From Helichrysum umbraculigerum (Eukaryota; Streptophyta; Magnoliopsida; Asterales; Asteraceae): DNA of 64,000 nt. Every line of letters starts with the position of its first letter. Position 1 is the first letter of the stretch. The stretch covers positions 239,152,750 through 239,216,749 of the forward strand of contig CATIUR010000001.1 in NCBI GenBank assembly GCA_949592205.1. Direction: 5' to 3'. Made by a program: the position numbers and the translations under genes. This document shows, piece after piece, positions 47,063 through 59,175 of this stretch. The notes under the pieces are model-generated. The model saw nothing but the letters and a program-made list of their open reading frames with translations, did not search any database and was not told where the DNA came from.

Positions 47063-50000
47063 ATGTCCACTAATCATCGTCTCCGGCTCCTAATAATCAT
47101 CTGCCTCGTCCCCTTCTCTACGTCTGCCGAGGACGCTGATGCCATGTCAAAGCTAGCCAACTCCATGTCTCCTCCACCATCCACATGGACACCCGACATT
47201 CACTACTGTAAATGGGTAGGAATCAAGTGTGACGACAACTCCAACCGCGTTACCTCCATCGAAATTCCTTCGCAATATGTCAACGGAACCCTCCCATCCG
47301 ACCTCAACAAACTATCACAGCTCCAAACCCTCAACCTTCAAAATAACCGGCTCTCTGGTGCCTTACCTACTTTACGTAACCTCACTCTGCTTCAAGAATT
47401 GTACCTGGAGAGCAACATGTTTACTTCAGTCCCTGTTGATTTCTTTCGCGATCTGACTAATCTCCGGATCTTTACCATCTCTTATAATCCATATCTGGAA
47501 CCATGGATTATCCCTAACGACCTCACTCAATGCACTAATTTAGCTACATTCTATGCCAATTCAGCCAACATAACGGGTTCACTTCCAGATAATACATTTA
47601 AGAGTTTACCCAAATTGGAGGAACTTTATTTGGATAGCAATAACCTCACCGGAACCCTCCCATCTGACCTCAGCAAACTCTCACAGCTCAAATTCCTCTT
47701 CCTTGGAAATAACTCCTTCTCCGGCCCCTTACCTATGTTACGTAACCTCACTCTGCTTCAAGAATTGTACCTGGAGAGCAACATGTTTACTTCAGTCCCT
47801 GTTGATTTCTTTCGAGGTCTGACTAATCTCCAGAACTTTAACATCTCTTATAATTCATATCTGGAACCATGGATTATCCCTAACGACCTCACTCAATGCA
47901 CTAATTTAGCTACATTTGATGCCAATTTAGCCAACATAATGGGTTCACTTCCAGATAATATCTTTAAGAGTTTACCCAAATTGGAGGAACTTTATTTGTA
48001 TGGCAATAACCTCACTGGAACCCTCCCATCTGACCTCAGCAAACTCTCAAACCTCAAAGCCCTCTTCCTTGGAAAAAACTCCTTCTCCGGCCCCTTACCT
48101 ACTTTAGCTAATCTGACTCTCCTGCAATACGTAAACCTGGAGGATAACAAGTTCACTTCAATCCCTGATGATTTCTTTATGCGTCTGACGGATCTCCGGA
48201 GATTTAGCATCTCCAACAATTCAGATCTGAAGCCATGGAGTCTCCCGGATGACCTGAAGCAAAGCACAAAATTAGAATTATTCTGGGCCACGAACGCCAA
48301 CATAATAGGTTCCATTCCAGACATTTTCAATATTTCCTCCAGTTTGCAGGGTGTCATGCTATCTTACAATAACCTCACGGGACCCCTACCTGAAACCTTT
48401 CGTGAATCTTCAATTAAGTATCTTTACCTTAACAATCAACTTCAAGGCCTTACTGGTACGGTCGATGTGATCTTCTCAATGGCTCAACTTCGACAGGCTT
48501 GGTTACAAGCTAATAATTTCACCGGTGTTATTCCAGATCAATCAAAATGTTATGATTTACAAAGTTTGCAACTTAGCAATAATAACTTAACAGGTTTAGT
48601 TCCCGAGTCTTTGACGTCTCTCCGATATTTGACAGTAATTAGTTTAGAAAATAATAAGTTGCAGGGTCCATTACCTGTGTTTGAAAACATTCCAGATATC
48701 AGTCTGGCAAAATATGCAAATAGGTTCTGTTTAACTACTCCAGGACCATGTGATCCACAAGTGACAACACTCCTTGAGGTCGCAAGAGCTGTTGGGTACC
48801 CGCTGTCATTGGCAGAATCTTGGCGAGGTGATGATGCATGTGCAGGATGGAATTTTGTTGGTTGTGATTCAAGGATGAACGTCATTTCTGTGAATTTTGG
48901 AAAACAGAAATTTTCGGGTACTATTTCGCCTTCCTTTGTGAATCTTACGTCGCTGAGGAATTTATCACTGAATGAGAATAATCTCATTGGTGAGATTCCT
49001 GATAACTTGACTTCTTTGAAGGATCTTCAATTTCTTGATGTGTCAAATAATGATCTTTCTGGGAGGATACCTAAATTCGAAAGCAAGGTGCAGTTTTTAC
49101 ATAAGAACAACCCGAAACTCGGTAAACACGGTGGAATGGTCCCTGTTGGTATGGTTATCGGTAGTGTGATTAGTGTTCTTGCTTTTGTTGGGATTGTGTT
49201 GTTTCTGTCTTACAAGTGTTATGGAGTTCAAAATAGTAGAGATCATAGTGAAATGCCTATTTCAGAAAGTGGTAATGTTATGATCTCCATCCAATTGCTT
49301 AAGCAAGCCACTAAAAACTTCAGTGATAACAATGTGTTGGGGAGAGGTGGATTTGGAGTCGTTTACAAAGGTGAGTTACCTAATGGAACTACGATCGCGG
49401 TCAAGAGGATGAAATCAGACATGAGGGGAACAAAAGGGATAAATGAGTTCCAAGCAGAAATTGCAGTACTAACAAAAGTAAGGCATAAACATCTCGTTGC
49501 GCTTCTTGGCTACTGTATCAACGATAAGGAGAGGCTTTTGGTTTATGAATACATGCCACAAGGTACTTTAAGTCAGCATTTATTTAATTGGAGAGAACAC
49601 AAAAGCACACCTGTAAGTTGGAAACAAAGGGTTTCAGTTGCTTTAGATGTGGGAAGGGGGGTCGAGTATTTGCATAGTTTGGCACAACAAAGCTTCATTC
49701 ATCGTGACTTAAAGCCGGCTAACATCCTTCTTGATGATGACATGAGAGCCAAGGTATCAGATTTCGGTTTGGTTAAGAACGCGCCTGATGGAAAGCACTC
49801 TATGGAGACGAGATTGGCTGGGACTTTCGGATATCTGGCACCGGAATATGCTGGTGAGAACTACATCTGTCACTCTCTCTGGGTTCTGTCCTTTTCCTTT
49901 ACATTATTTAGTATTATCTTATTTTGAATAACTAACAGAGACTCCTCAGTATAACCTGAGCTCTGTTTTAGGGCTTTAGATGTACTCTGTTATCATTGAG

Positions 50001-50652
50001 TAATTTGAGCTCGCGTCCAAGAACTAGCTCGTACTGTATGATGAGCTGTGCTAAAGATTAATAGGGATCGACTTGAAATTTTATCCAACTTTTAATTTTA
50101 AACCAACTTTTCAAACATACTAAAGCGGGATGATTATTCATATAATATCCAGAATCAATCTATCCAAAGAACCCAATTCTGATATCTTTTTTCTTTTTTG
50201 TCAAAACAGCTACCGGGAGGGTGACAATAAAGGTTGATGTTTTTGCATTTGGGGTAATTTTAATGCAGTTAATTACCGGACTAAAAGCACTAGACAAGAC
50301 TATGCCAGATGAACGATATCAACTAGTTACATGGTTTCGAAAGGTGCCTGTCTCCAAGGAAACCATGGTTAAGTTTATGGATCAGGATCTTGATACCGGT
50401 GAAAGTGAAACCCTCGAAAGCATCTTGATGGTCGCTGAGCTGGCACACCAATGCACTGCAAATCAACCGTATCAGAGACCTGACATGGGTTATGTGGTTC
50501 ACGTGTTGGGTTCTCTTGTAGAGCAATGGAAACCCTCTCAACAAGCAGAAGAAAACGCTTATCACCGCCACCATATGAGTCTTCCTGAAGTCCTTCTAAC
50601 AGATGAGGATACCTCAAGAATGTTACGTGGTTTTCGGTCAAACTCATTCTAG
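47063..50652 (+). CDS. TMK-like LRR receptor protein kinase, 2 exons, 1077 aa
   Basis: Exons 47063-49853 and 50210-50652 join in frame. Order: signal peptide (LLIIICLVPFSTSA, to about residue 22); LRR N-terminal cap (YCKWVGIKC); leucine-rich repeats; a non-LRR island with a second cap (GDDACAGWNFVGC); further LRRs; transmembrane helix about 694-718; kinase domain with LGRGGFGVV (about 759), Lys781 (IAVK), HRDLKPAN (His880-Asp882), DFG 900-902 (Asp900) and APE. The island between two LRR blocks and the single intron in the kinase are typical of the TMK family, plasma-membrane kinases linked to auxin signalling and growth. The ectodomain is longer than usual because of an internal 366-bp duplication. 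The intron lies right after the APE motif region (PEYA). Intact, no lesion seen. A broken relative lies at 22132-22985. Confidence 0.92.
47372..48103 (+). repeat. 366-bp tandem LRR duplication within the receptor kinase gene
   Basis: TTACGTAACCTCACTCTGCT occurs at 47372 and again at 47738, exactly 122 codons apart. The proteins share TLLQELYLESNMFTSVPVDF and PWIIPNDLTQCTNLATF. A further, more diverged copy of the TLPSDLSKLS block follows near 48015. The high identity at third positions means the duplication is recent relative to the rest of the LRR array. Confidence 0.92.
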
Positions 50653-51024
50653 TTTTCCCTACAAACCTTTAGCATTTCAAACATATTTGATTCAGCTATT
50701 TTTGGTGGACAGAAAGGATGATCATAAGTCCTCTGTAAAGTATATATTACTAATATTGTTTTAATAATAAGATTTGATATCATTGTAAGTCTAAAGTTGT
50801 AGGGATACCAATATCTTCAACCATGGTTTTAAGTTGAGATCTTTGAAATCATGTGACAAACATTTAATCTACAACTAACTGCATATTCATCATCACAAAC
50901 AAAACCAAAAGAAAAACTTTATTTCCAATAAAAGTACATAAACCACAGTTCCATGAATGTAACTTATGTAAATCAAGTAAACACAAAGAGCTTTATTGTT
51001 TGTTCAAGTGACCGGATTAATGTT
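50653..51024. other. Spacer between convergent genes
   Basis: Holds the 3' ends of the receptor kinase (plus) and selenium-binding protein (minus) genes. No further gene seen. Confidence 0.6.
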
Positions 51025-54000
51025 TTATATCCAAATATCTGAAGTGCAGTCACCACCTGGATATCTCATTTCATGAGCCAAGCAAGGGCCATCTGGTTCA
51101 GCTCCAAAGTCGACATAGAAATTTGGGTTAATAGCAAGTCCACCTTTCTCAGTGTTGACATCAATCTGTAACATGTGAGATCCTTGCTCGACAACTTCTG
51201 GATAGAATTGTTTGTCCCATTTGCTAAATAATGAGTTCGTAACGTAAAGGCGCTTCCCATCCAAACTCAGTTGAATCATCTGTGGTCCTCCTAGCAATCG
51301 ATGTCCCTAAATTAAACAATCGTAAATAGTTTAATCACTGAACAAGTTTTCTTTTATTGGAAACAGAGGTTATACTAGTATAAAATGCGACTAACGAGGT
51401 GTTTGGATGCATGTGATTGAAAGCAACCACTTGAATATGATAATAAGTAATTAGAATTAGATGTCTAGTTATAATAAGAAGTAGTGTATGAGTGAGTTTT
51501 TTGATGTGATTTCCAAGTTGCAATGCTCACTTTTGATGGTATACGAGTATTTGAAAATCCTAACTATACAAGGAAGTAGCTTATAAGAACAGAATCTGCC
51601 AGTACTTTTACTATACCATTTGATGATTAGGGGTTTGGATGTGCATTTTAAAAGTGATATGATATTAGATAATTAGAATCAAACTGAAAAAAAAAAAAAA
51701 AACTTGAATGTGTTTTAGGTGCTTTTTGATGTTAGATTAATAATATAATCAGATATTTAGGAGTTAAGCAAATTGAAAACTAAGAATTCAATAGATAGAA
51801 TAACCAAAATTGACAGAGAGTGAAATGGAACAAAAAGTCAAGCAACATAAACAGATACATTAAAACAAGCGGCCAACAATTAGAGCGTATATATGCGATC
51901 CTTGCAGGCTGTAACATATGATTCTTTTAGCAATAAAAAGACGTACCTTGACTTCTGGGACCTCAACCTGGTACGTTGAACCATCCTCATTCTCAGCAAC
52001 TACCGGGCTTCCTTTCTGAAACAACCCACCGACCCATATTTGACCAACCAGAACAGGACTCTTGGTGTCCTCGATATTATACTGTCTAATATCTCCATGT
52101 AACCAGTTCACAAAGTAAAGAAACCGATCATCGAGAGAAATTAGGAAATCTGTAATAAGCCCAGGCATTTCTGGTAGAATCCAGTTTTGGACCTTCACTG
52201 GTTTCACCTCCATTGCCACCTATGTATCCAAAGTTGGACCTTTTTTGTAAAACTTTCCTATCAAAATGAACGTTACATTTATATATAATAGAGGTAAGGA
52301 AGAGAATAAATCTGCACCTCATGGCTCCATAATCCATCTGAGGTCTTGAAAAAACGCACCATGTTGCTACTTAAAGCACAACCAACAAATCCTGTATCTT
52401 TAGTCGGGTCGTGCAAAAACCTTATCTGTAAAACAGCGTGGAATCATGAATATAAGTATTTCATAGATTCGGAATGAATTTTTGTAAGTCCTATAAATAT
52501 TGTCATAGAGAAAAAGTTGTTTCTGCTGCTATCTACCTAGCATAGCTACTAAATTTGACCCATTTACCTATGAATGGATCGAGTGCTAACGGGTTCAATT
52601 AAGAGGGCGTTTGGGTTTGCTTATTTTTAAGTACTTATATGCTTAAAAAGTAAGTAGGTGACCTCTTACTTATTTTTAACTACTTATTACTTAGTAAATA
52701 AGCAGACAAGCAGTTTTTCAAAAAGTGTTCGGATCTGCTTATCTGCTGTCAAAATAAGCAAATAAGCAATTAATCACTTGTTTAAGCAATCCCAAACACC
52801 CCCTAAAAAATATATTATATGAAATAATGTATTTAACTTATGTAATCAAAATTTGCACATTGATTATTATGGAAATTTTAGGCACCTAAGTTTTGGTGCA
52901 GCCAAGTGTAAATGAGGGGTAAGTGTTTATATGTATAAAGATTCAACTGTAAAACATGTAAATACTTTTTGAAAAACTTTGCGTTGGTCATTCTACACTA
53001 ATCTCAATATAACATCTGACCAAACTGTTCAAATTTATTTAATTCTACTGTAGATAATTGTAAAAGTCCTGATTATAATCTATGTACCCATGAAGCGAAA
53101 ATGATCATTGTGATTCTAACTCACATACAAACACTCCCTAGATGCATAATATATTGAAAATTATGAATTTTCTAGCACTCACCTCTAATGGCAGGAGTCC
53201 ATTTGGGCCCAAATCAATTGTTTGTTTCAATTCACCTTCGGGCCAATTATACACATGCAGATGACGTCCATATAAACCATCTGAAACATGCTGAAGGTTG
53301 AAGCCCTGTGTAAAAGCAGCAGGGGCTCCCCATGATGTGCTAATCATGGTCTTGTGTCGAGGTTGGTACCAATAATCATACCCGAATAATGGGCTATGTC
53401 CAGGCTTCTCCCATCTACAATATAACTAGTTTAATACCCGGGCGTTGCCCAAGTCTACCGGCAACCATATATAAACATTTGTTGAAAATAATAATAAAAA
53501 GAAAAAAGGAAAACCACATTTTTTTAAAATTTGGTGGTAAGTAAATATATTAAGAAAAGCATCTACTTTCAGTTTTTATGAGCGAATTGTAGTAAAACTT
53601 GAGTGTACATTGATAAGAAAGAAAAAAAAAAAAAAAAAGCAAATAAAGTATATAAGTATATTAGTTACTCCGTATTAGTTATAGTTAAATAATAAATAAA
53701 TAAAATGTTAGCATCATCCGGAGCAAACCCGAATCATGGCTGCATGGCAGGCCCATTAGTCAAATGGGGAGTTAAGGACTTAAGGGTAGTTTGTGGAAGC
53801 TATATACATCTTTTTCTTTCATTTGTTTGAACTTATAGTTGACATCCGGGAAAAGCGACTCAAGAAACCTCCCAATAACTGAAATTATTAATCAAAGACG
53901 GATGTGATTAAAAGTCTTCTTGATCCGATGGTTCAGATTGAAAGTCAATAGTTGGCGGTTACGAGACCCGGCGGCAATATATATATAGAATTATATGTTG

Positions 54001-57000
54001 CACTTTAATTTCCATGTATCAGTGCAAAATGTATTTACCTCAATTTAACATAATGTCTGAGTGGTAAACTTGAGGCAAGGTATCTGAGCTCACACATTTG
54101 TGGAGGTCCAAAGTTCAAGTCCCACTCAATGGAAACAATTTCTAGGGATCGCAACTTTTCTTTTCGTGTGAAGAATTATACCAAAGTCAAATGAATAGGT
54201 TGATTTGGTCTAATTGATCAAACTGGTAAAAGAAAAACAAGCTTAAAAACGATTCAAATGGTTTGGACATCGCCCAAAGTATATTTCTAATGCACAATAC
54301 TTGCTAAGTAACTGTTTTTGTAACTTCTAGTATTATATGTTGGACTTAATGTCAAATGGGCCAAAGAACAACTAAATGGGTCGTATATATTATGTGTGTA
54401 TTATGTGTTATATGTTATTGGGTCAAAAATAGGTTAAGTGGTAATATGGTTTGGGCCGCAGGCCTTTAGGAAATAAAAGACAGAAGCGTTGTTAACAGAA
54501 GGGTTACAACGGTTTGTATGTAGATATAACCGTATGATGAATAGGTGTGTCGGATCAAAAGGCATCAGTTGGTTCATATATATATGTGTCGATTGTAACA
54601 GAACGCTGTAACCCATATACAGATTCAGATTAATATATTCGAAAGGGTTCAACCCACTTCTTGTGTTCCTGATGATTGATTCTTGAGTGATGATTGATAC
54701 GACATGATGCATGATGTTTGATATGTTAGTGACCCTGGAATGTATGTAAGTATGCCTGTGATTCTACAGTGGTATCAGAGAGAGGAATCAAACATCGAAT
54801 AAATCTTGGTACAATTATCATTCAAGAAAACGGTTTTATGTTGAAGAAATAAGAAATACAGGAAGGCAGCCATGGAATCGATTAAGAGAAAGAAGATATT
54901 GATCGGGATTAGATCAATAAGGACGAATCGATTAAGAGAAAGAAGATATGATCAGGAAGATCAATTATTGCGTCTTGTGGTATGGGAAAAAACGCAAACA
55001 GATTGGTTGAAGAGGCTGTTTTTCGATTATGAATTGAAGATTGGTTGAAGATTTTTGCAGTTTCAATTTTTGATTGTGCTAACCCCACCATGACGGCGTT
55101 AACCCGCTTAAATCATGATCAATTGAGAAATCATGAGAAGTCAGGCCGAAGATTGAAACCAAGATGGCGACACTAACCCTGTTGAAATTTGGTTCAGATA
55201 GCAACCAAAAATCCATGAAGAAATCGACAACAAAACAAGGAGAATCAAGAACCAAGAAGTGAAAAAAAGAAGGAACATCACGGTTGATGTTCGGGTGTTA
55301 AAGAACACGAATAACAAACACATTTGTGTGAAGAAAAGGGACGAATTCAGGACAATGCTATGGAGGATATGGAAACATCAATGGAATGGCCATGGGATTT
55401 GGTCTTTTTTCAGAAAAACGTGATAGACCTGCGGGGTCTGGTTACGCCATGAGAAACTTGCAAGATATTGGTAAGGAAACCAATAAGAGTAAGAGTATGG
55501 ATCAAAGGGAGACGGTGAGCGTGCTCCAAGAGAAGATGATCGAGAAGCAAGTATGGGTAACAAAGCAAAAGAGTATGCAAATGCAATAACACAACATATT
55601 AGCATTGAAGAATTCGAGTACCCAAGTAAGGAAGAAAGCAATCAAGAAGATTGAAGACTTTGGCATTTGACATTAGGGGGGAATATGTTGGACTTAATGT
55701 CAAATGGGCCAAAGAACAACTAAATGGGTCGTATATATTATGTGTGTATTATGTGTTATATGTTATTGGGTCAAAAATAGGTTAAGTGGTAATATGGTTT
55801 GGGCCGCAGGCCTTTAGGAAATAAAAGACAGAAGCGTTGTTAACAGAAGGGTTACAACGGTTTGTATGTAGATATAACCGTATGATGAATAGGTGTGTCG
55901 GATCAAAAGGCACCAGTTGGTTCATATATATATGTGTCGATTGTAACAGAACGCTGTAACCCATATACAGATTCAGATTAATATATTCGAAAGGGTTCAA
56001 CCCACTTCTTGTGTTCCTGATGATTGATTCTTGAGTGATGATTGATACGACATGATGCATGATGTTTGATATGTTAGCGACCCTGGAATGTATGTAAGTA
56101 TGCCTGTGATTCTACATTATATGCAAAGTTAAATTGCTTCAGAATGTAGTTTACCTTCCTTTCACATTGAAATCTGAGTCAAGAAGTAGAAACCCATTTC
56201 CCTCAGCCTTTCCTTCTTCGTCTCCAAGACAAGATACCATTATTTCACCAGAAGCAAGACAATGAGCAGTGTGTGGATATGCGAGCCCGGTTTTGCTTGT
56301 GATGTCACTAGGCTCAACCGCCTTGTAGAAAGTGGGAGCCCGTGGATCCTTTAGTGTGTCAATAGCATATATTCGACCCGACCTGTAAAATGAGTATTGC
56401 CACTTGAAAGATCAGAATTAGATAAACAAAAGGTCAGTCACCTAAAGGTTGAGATAGCTAGGTAAATTTATATTTACAAAGATAATTGTTTTTTTTACTG
56501 CTTATTTTGACCCAAAATAACAGAAATCATAATCAGTTGATATGAGCACTTCAAAATGAATACTATGAATGGATTAAGTTATTTTCTTACGAAAGATTCT
56601 ACAACAGAGTTAACAGTGTTTGGATGTGCGCTTTCAAAGGGATTCATAATATAATTAGTTTTTTGACTCTGAAAAGACAACTGTTTTCGTGTTAAGGGTT
56701 AGAAATACGTACACAAGAGCTGGGAGAACAAGGAACCGACGTGAAGTCGCTGAATCACCATAGCAAGAACTGCATGCATTCCAACCAGAATGATGCAACT
56801 CATCACCTACATTGGGCATAGGCAGTCTATGAACGACTTGTGAGTAGGTTTCCGATGTAGGGTCCACATCCACCGTTCCCAAGAAATCGGGCTTGTCTTT
56901 TCCTGTTCCTGTATCATAACAAAAACGAAACAAAATGATTACATTTTAAATTTATAAACAACCACTAGCTTAATTTTTCAAGGCATTGCACTTTAACATA

Positions 57001-58314
57001 GAATATTTTTCATTGATCATTTGTTTAGCCCTCTAAAGTAAAAATATTTTCAGGGTATGCATCGTTTGTTCTCTGCAGGGATCTGCAAGTGCTAATTAAT
57101 GGGTCAGCCTTGATTGGATCACTATTAACTCATAAAAACCATTTTCTAATAGGCATTTATTATAGTAATATAAACTGAAATTATTCAATACTTTTACTAA
57201 TTTAACTGCTCACATGGTTAAGTTTAAGGTCTCAAGGGTTCTGAACAAATGAATATTTTGATGATCCTGCATGTATTTTTTAATGATATTTGGATTGGGT
57301 CAGAAGAGAGCAAGTGGGGTGGTAGTCATCATCCTTTTCCCTCCCATACTCTTTTCACCAACCCAAATAAAGGCTATGATGAGTTATCTTCCTACTTTAT
57401 TTTATATTTATTTATTTATTTATTAAGTTTCTATGAGTTATCCTCAATCAGAATTCTTTTAATAATTTCAGTTATTCATTTTCATACTCCTAAAATATTA
57501 AGCATTAGTCAAAAGGTTGTACATTTAAGTCTCACTTGCTACAAAAGGTGTAAATAATTAGGGGTCATGAGTGTAATTATTTATATTAAAAAAAATATAG
57601 AGAATCATAAATCAGTTAATTCAAATAATAAAAGCTAAGTGTTGCAACTTTAAAGCATAATTAGTAGCTTATTAAATTTAATATCATGTCCAAACATCCT
57701 GATCAATGGCTTACATATAAAATTACCAATTTATCAATCACTTTAATCAAAAAAAAAAAAAAAACTACATTTAATTGAAAATTAAAAAGAAAAATCAAAA
57801 TTGCATCCAAATTAACACTCCTTTTTTTCAAATTGCATCTAGGTAACAAAAAAAATAATCCCAAATTAACACTCCCTTTAACATAATAATTCCCCTCATC
57901 ATATCAAAATCAAACATCATAACATAACAATTTCATCTGAAAACAAGTTAGATTAATTCAATCAAACAAACAATTATAAACATATCACAAATGCATAAAC
58001 AAATCTACTAAACCTCTCACACCAAAACAATTACCTTAGCTAACAGTAATTTCACAAAGTCAAGTCTCATCAAAACACAAAAATTTTAAAAAATTAAAAA
58101 AAAAAAAAATCAACTTAATAAATTTATCAATCAGATCGGAAATTAAACAAATACCTGTGTAGACACAAGTGACATAAATGAGTTTTTCTTTAGGACCAGC
58201 CATGGCGTCGAGTGGAGTAGCATAACCAGGTCCATTTTTGCAGCAACTTGTGTTGTTGTTTGCAACATCAATTGAAGCATGTTGGATCACAGCAACCTCT
58301 GTAGCAGTAGCCAT
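51025..58314 (-). CDS. SBP1: Selenium-binding protein / methanethiol oxidase family, 7 exons, 492 aa
   Basis: Minus exons: 58314-58155, 56908-56713, 56382-56155, 53414-53183, 52425-52318, 52219-51947, 51306-51025, with GT-AG borders, joining in frame to 492 residues, the usual plant length (about 490). Diagnostic stretches: GPGYATPLDAM, the CSSC motif at 99-102 (WNACSSCYGD), HTAHCLASGEIMVS, WEKPGHSPLFGYDYWYQPRH, FVGCALSSNM, LPEMPGLITD, SLDDRFLYFVNWLHGD, GGPQMIQLSLDGKRLY and YPGGDCTSDIWI at the end. Members are cytosolic beta-propeller proteins. Plant SBP1 is linked to selenium and cadmium binding, and the human homologue oxidises methanethiol. No lesion seen. Intron 3 (53415-56154) is enlarged by an LTR element. 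The gene symbol follows the family; which paralogue this is cannot be told. Confidence 0.95.
52604..52805. mobile_element. hAT-like MITE in intron of SBP gene
   Basis: GGGCGTTTGGGTTTGCTTA at the left and TAAGCAATCCCAAACACCCCC at the right are near-complementary, with many AAGTA/TAAGCA repeats between. GGCGTTTGG-type ends are common in hAT-type MITEs. No clear 8-bp duplication seen. It is in intron 4. Confidence 0.6.
54056..54135 (+). repeat. tRNA-derived SINE-like fragment in SBP intron 3
   Basis: TGTCTGAGTGGTAAACTTG (A-box-like) is followed about 50 bases later by AAGTTCAAGTCCCACTC (B-box-like). The spacing fits a pol III promoter of a tRNA-derived SINE. Ends and target duplication not determined. 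Confidence 0.45.
54338..54768 (+). repeat. 5' LTR of non-autonomous element
   Basis: Begins TGTTGGACTTAATG, ends GTGATTCTACA. Confidence 0.93.
55686..56116 (+). repeat. 3' LTR of non-autonomous element
   Basis: Same length and ends as the 5' LTR; two substitutions noted. Confidence 0.93.
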
Positions 58315-58402
58315 GTTTATTGATCGATCAAGTGGTTGTAATTTCAGACTTTCAGTTACAGTTTCAGTAGTAGAGAGATGAGATGATCAATTTTTTTATT
58401 AT

Positions 58403-58411
58403 TATATATAG
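58403..58411 (-). promoter_or_regulatory. Candidate TATA box of SBP gene
   Basis: CTATATATAAT on the minus strand about 90 bases upstream of the start codon at 58314, a fitting distance for a plant TATA box with a short leader. Confidence 0.5.
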
Positions 58412-58923
58412 GAAAAATAGAGGGAGGTGGCAGATACATCTACGTTATTTCACGTGATTCAATTTGGATGTATCTGTAGAATTTATTTTCATTATACCAG
58501 TATGGGTTACTAATTAATTTTAATTTTTAAGCCCTTTTACTTTCGTGTGATTTGCACTATCAGCCCTTTAAGTTACAAATAATATAAAATGTTAACAACT
58601 AAGGCTATCTGGTTATTAAAAAAAACATGAATGGGGTTTACAGAATATTTATAAGTAATGTCAAGTGTACCAATAGTCTTAAAAAGTAAATTTTCATGTT
58701 TTATTAAGATACACATATGTTTGTAAGGACAATAGGAGAGTAAAAAATGTCAATGTAAAGTTACTCTAGTACGGGTCATGACTACTAGCATATTGCCCGT
58801 GTAATGCGACAGTGACAATTAATTTATTTATTTATATTTGTTATATATAATGGTATGTTCATGAATAGCATGTAATCGTTGAATTGTAATAGAACATTTT
58901 CTTTCATTATTCCATAAATCATA

Positions 58924-59173
58924 CTCCCTCCGTCCCAATTTAATTGTCCCCAGACAAGAAACACGCAGTTTAAGAAAACATCAACTTCTCTCTTACTTTT
59001 TGATAAGATGACAATTCTACCCCTTACTTTTTACCTACTTTTTTGTCTTACATATATAAAGTAGGGGTATAAAAGGATTTTAGCTCATCATTTTTATCCA
59101 TTTTTGGAAGTGGACAATTAATTTGGGACAGCCCAAAAAGGAATAATGGACTATTAATATGGGACGGAGGGAG
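58924..59173. mobile_element. Stowaway MITE (Tc1/mariner), TSD TA
   Basis: 250 bp with ends CTCCCTCCGTCCC and GGGACGGAGGGAG, perfect complements and the standard Stowaway terminus, flanked by TA (58922-58923, 59174-59175). No coding capacity. Confidence 0.95.
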
Positions 59174-59175
59174 TA

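Larger units (their letters stand above)
54338..56116 (+). mobile_element. Non-autonomous LTR retrotransposon in SBP intron 3, TSD TTATA
   Basis: LTRs 54338-54768 and 55686-56116 (431 bp each) differ at two positions I can see (GGCATCAG/GGCACCAG, GTTAGTGAC/GTTAGCGAC). Flanked by TTATA at 54333-54337 and 56117-56121. A primer binding site TGGTATCAGAG lies at 54770 and a purine tract TTAGGGGGGAA just before the 3' LTR. The 917-bp interior has no gag-pol, so it must be mobilised in trans (TRIM/LARD class). Orientation is antisense to the host gene. It accounts for most of the 2.7-kb intron 3. Confidence 0.95.

Noticed and set aside
47992..48987. Two minus-strand frames of 121 and 145 codons
   Set aside because: Antisense to the intact receptor kinase coding sequence; no features of their own.
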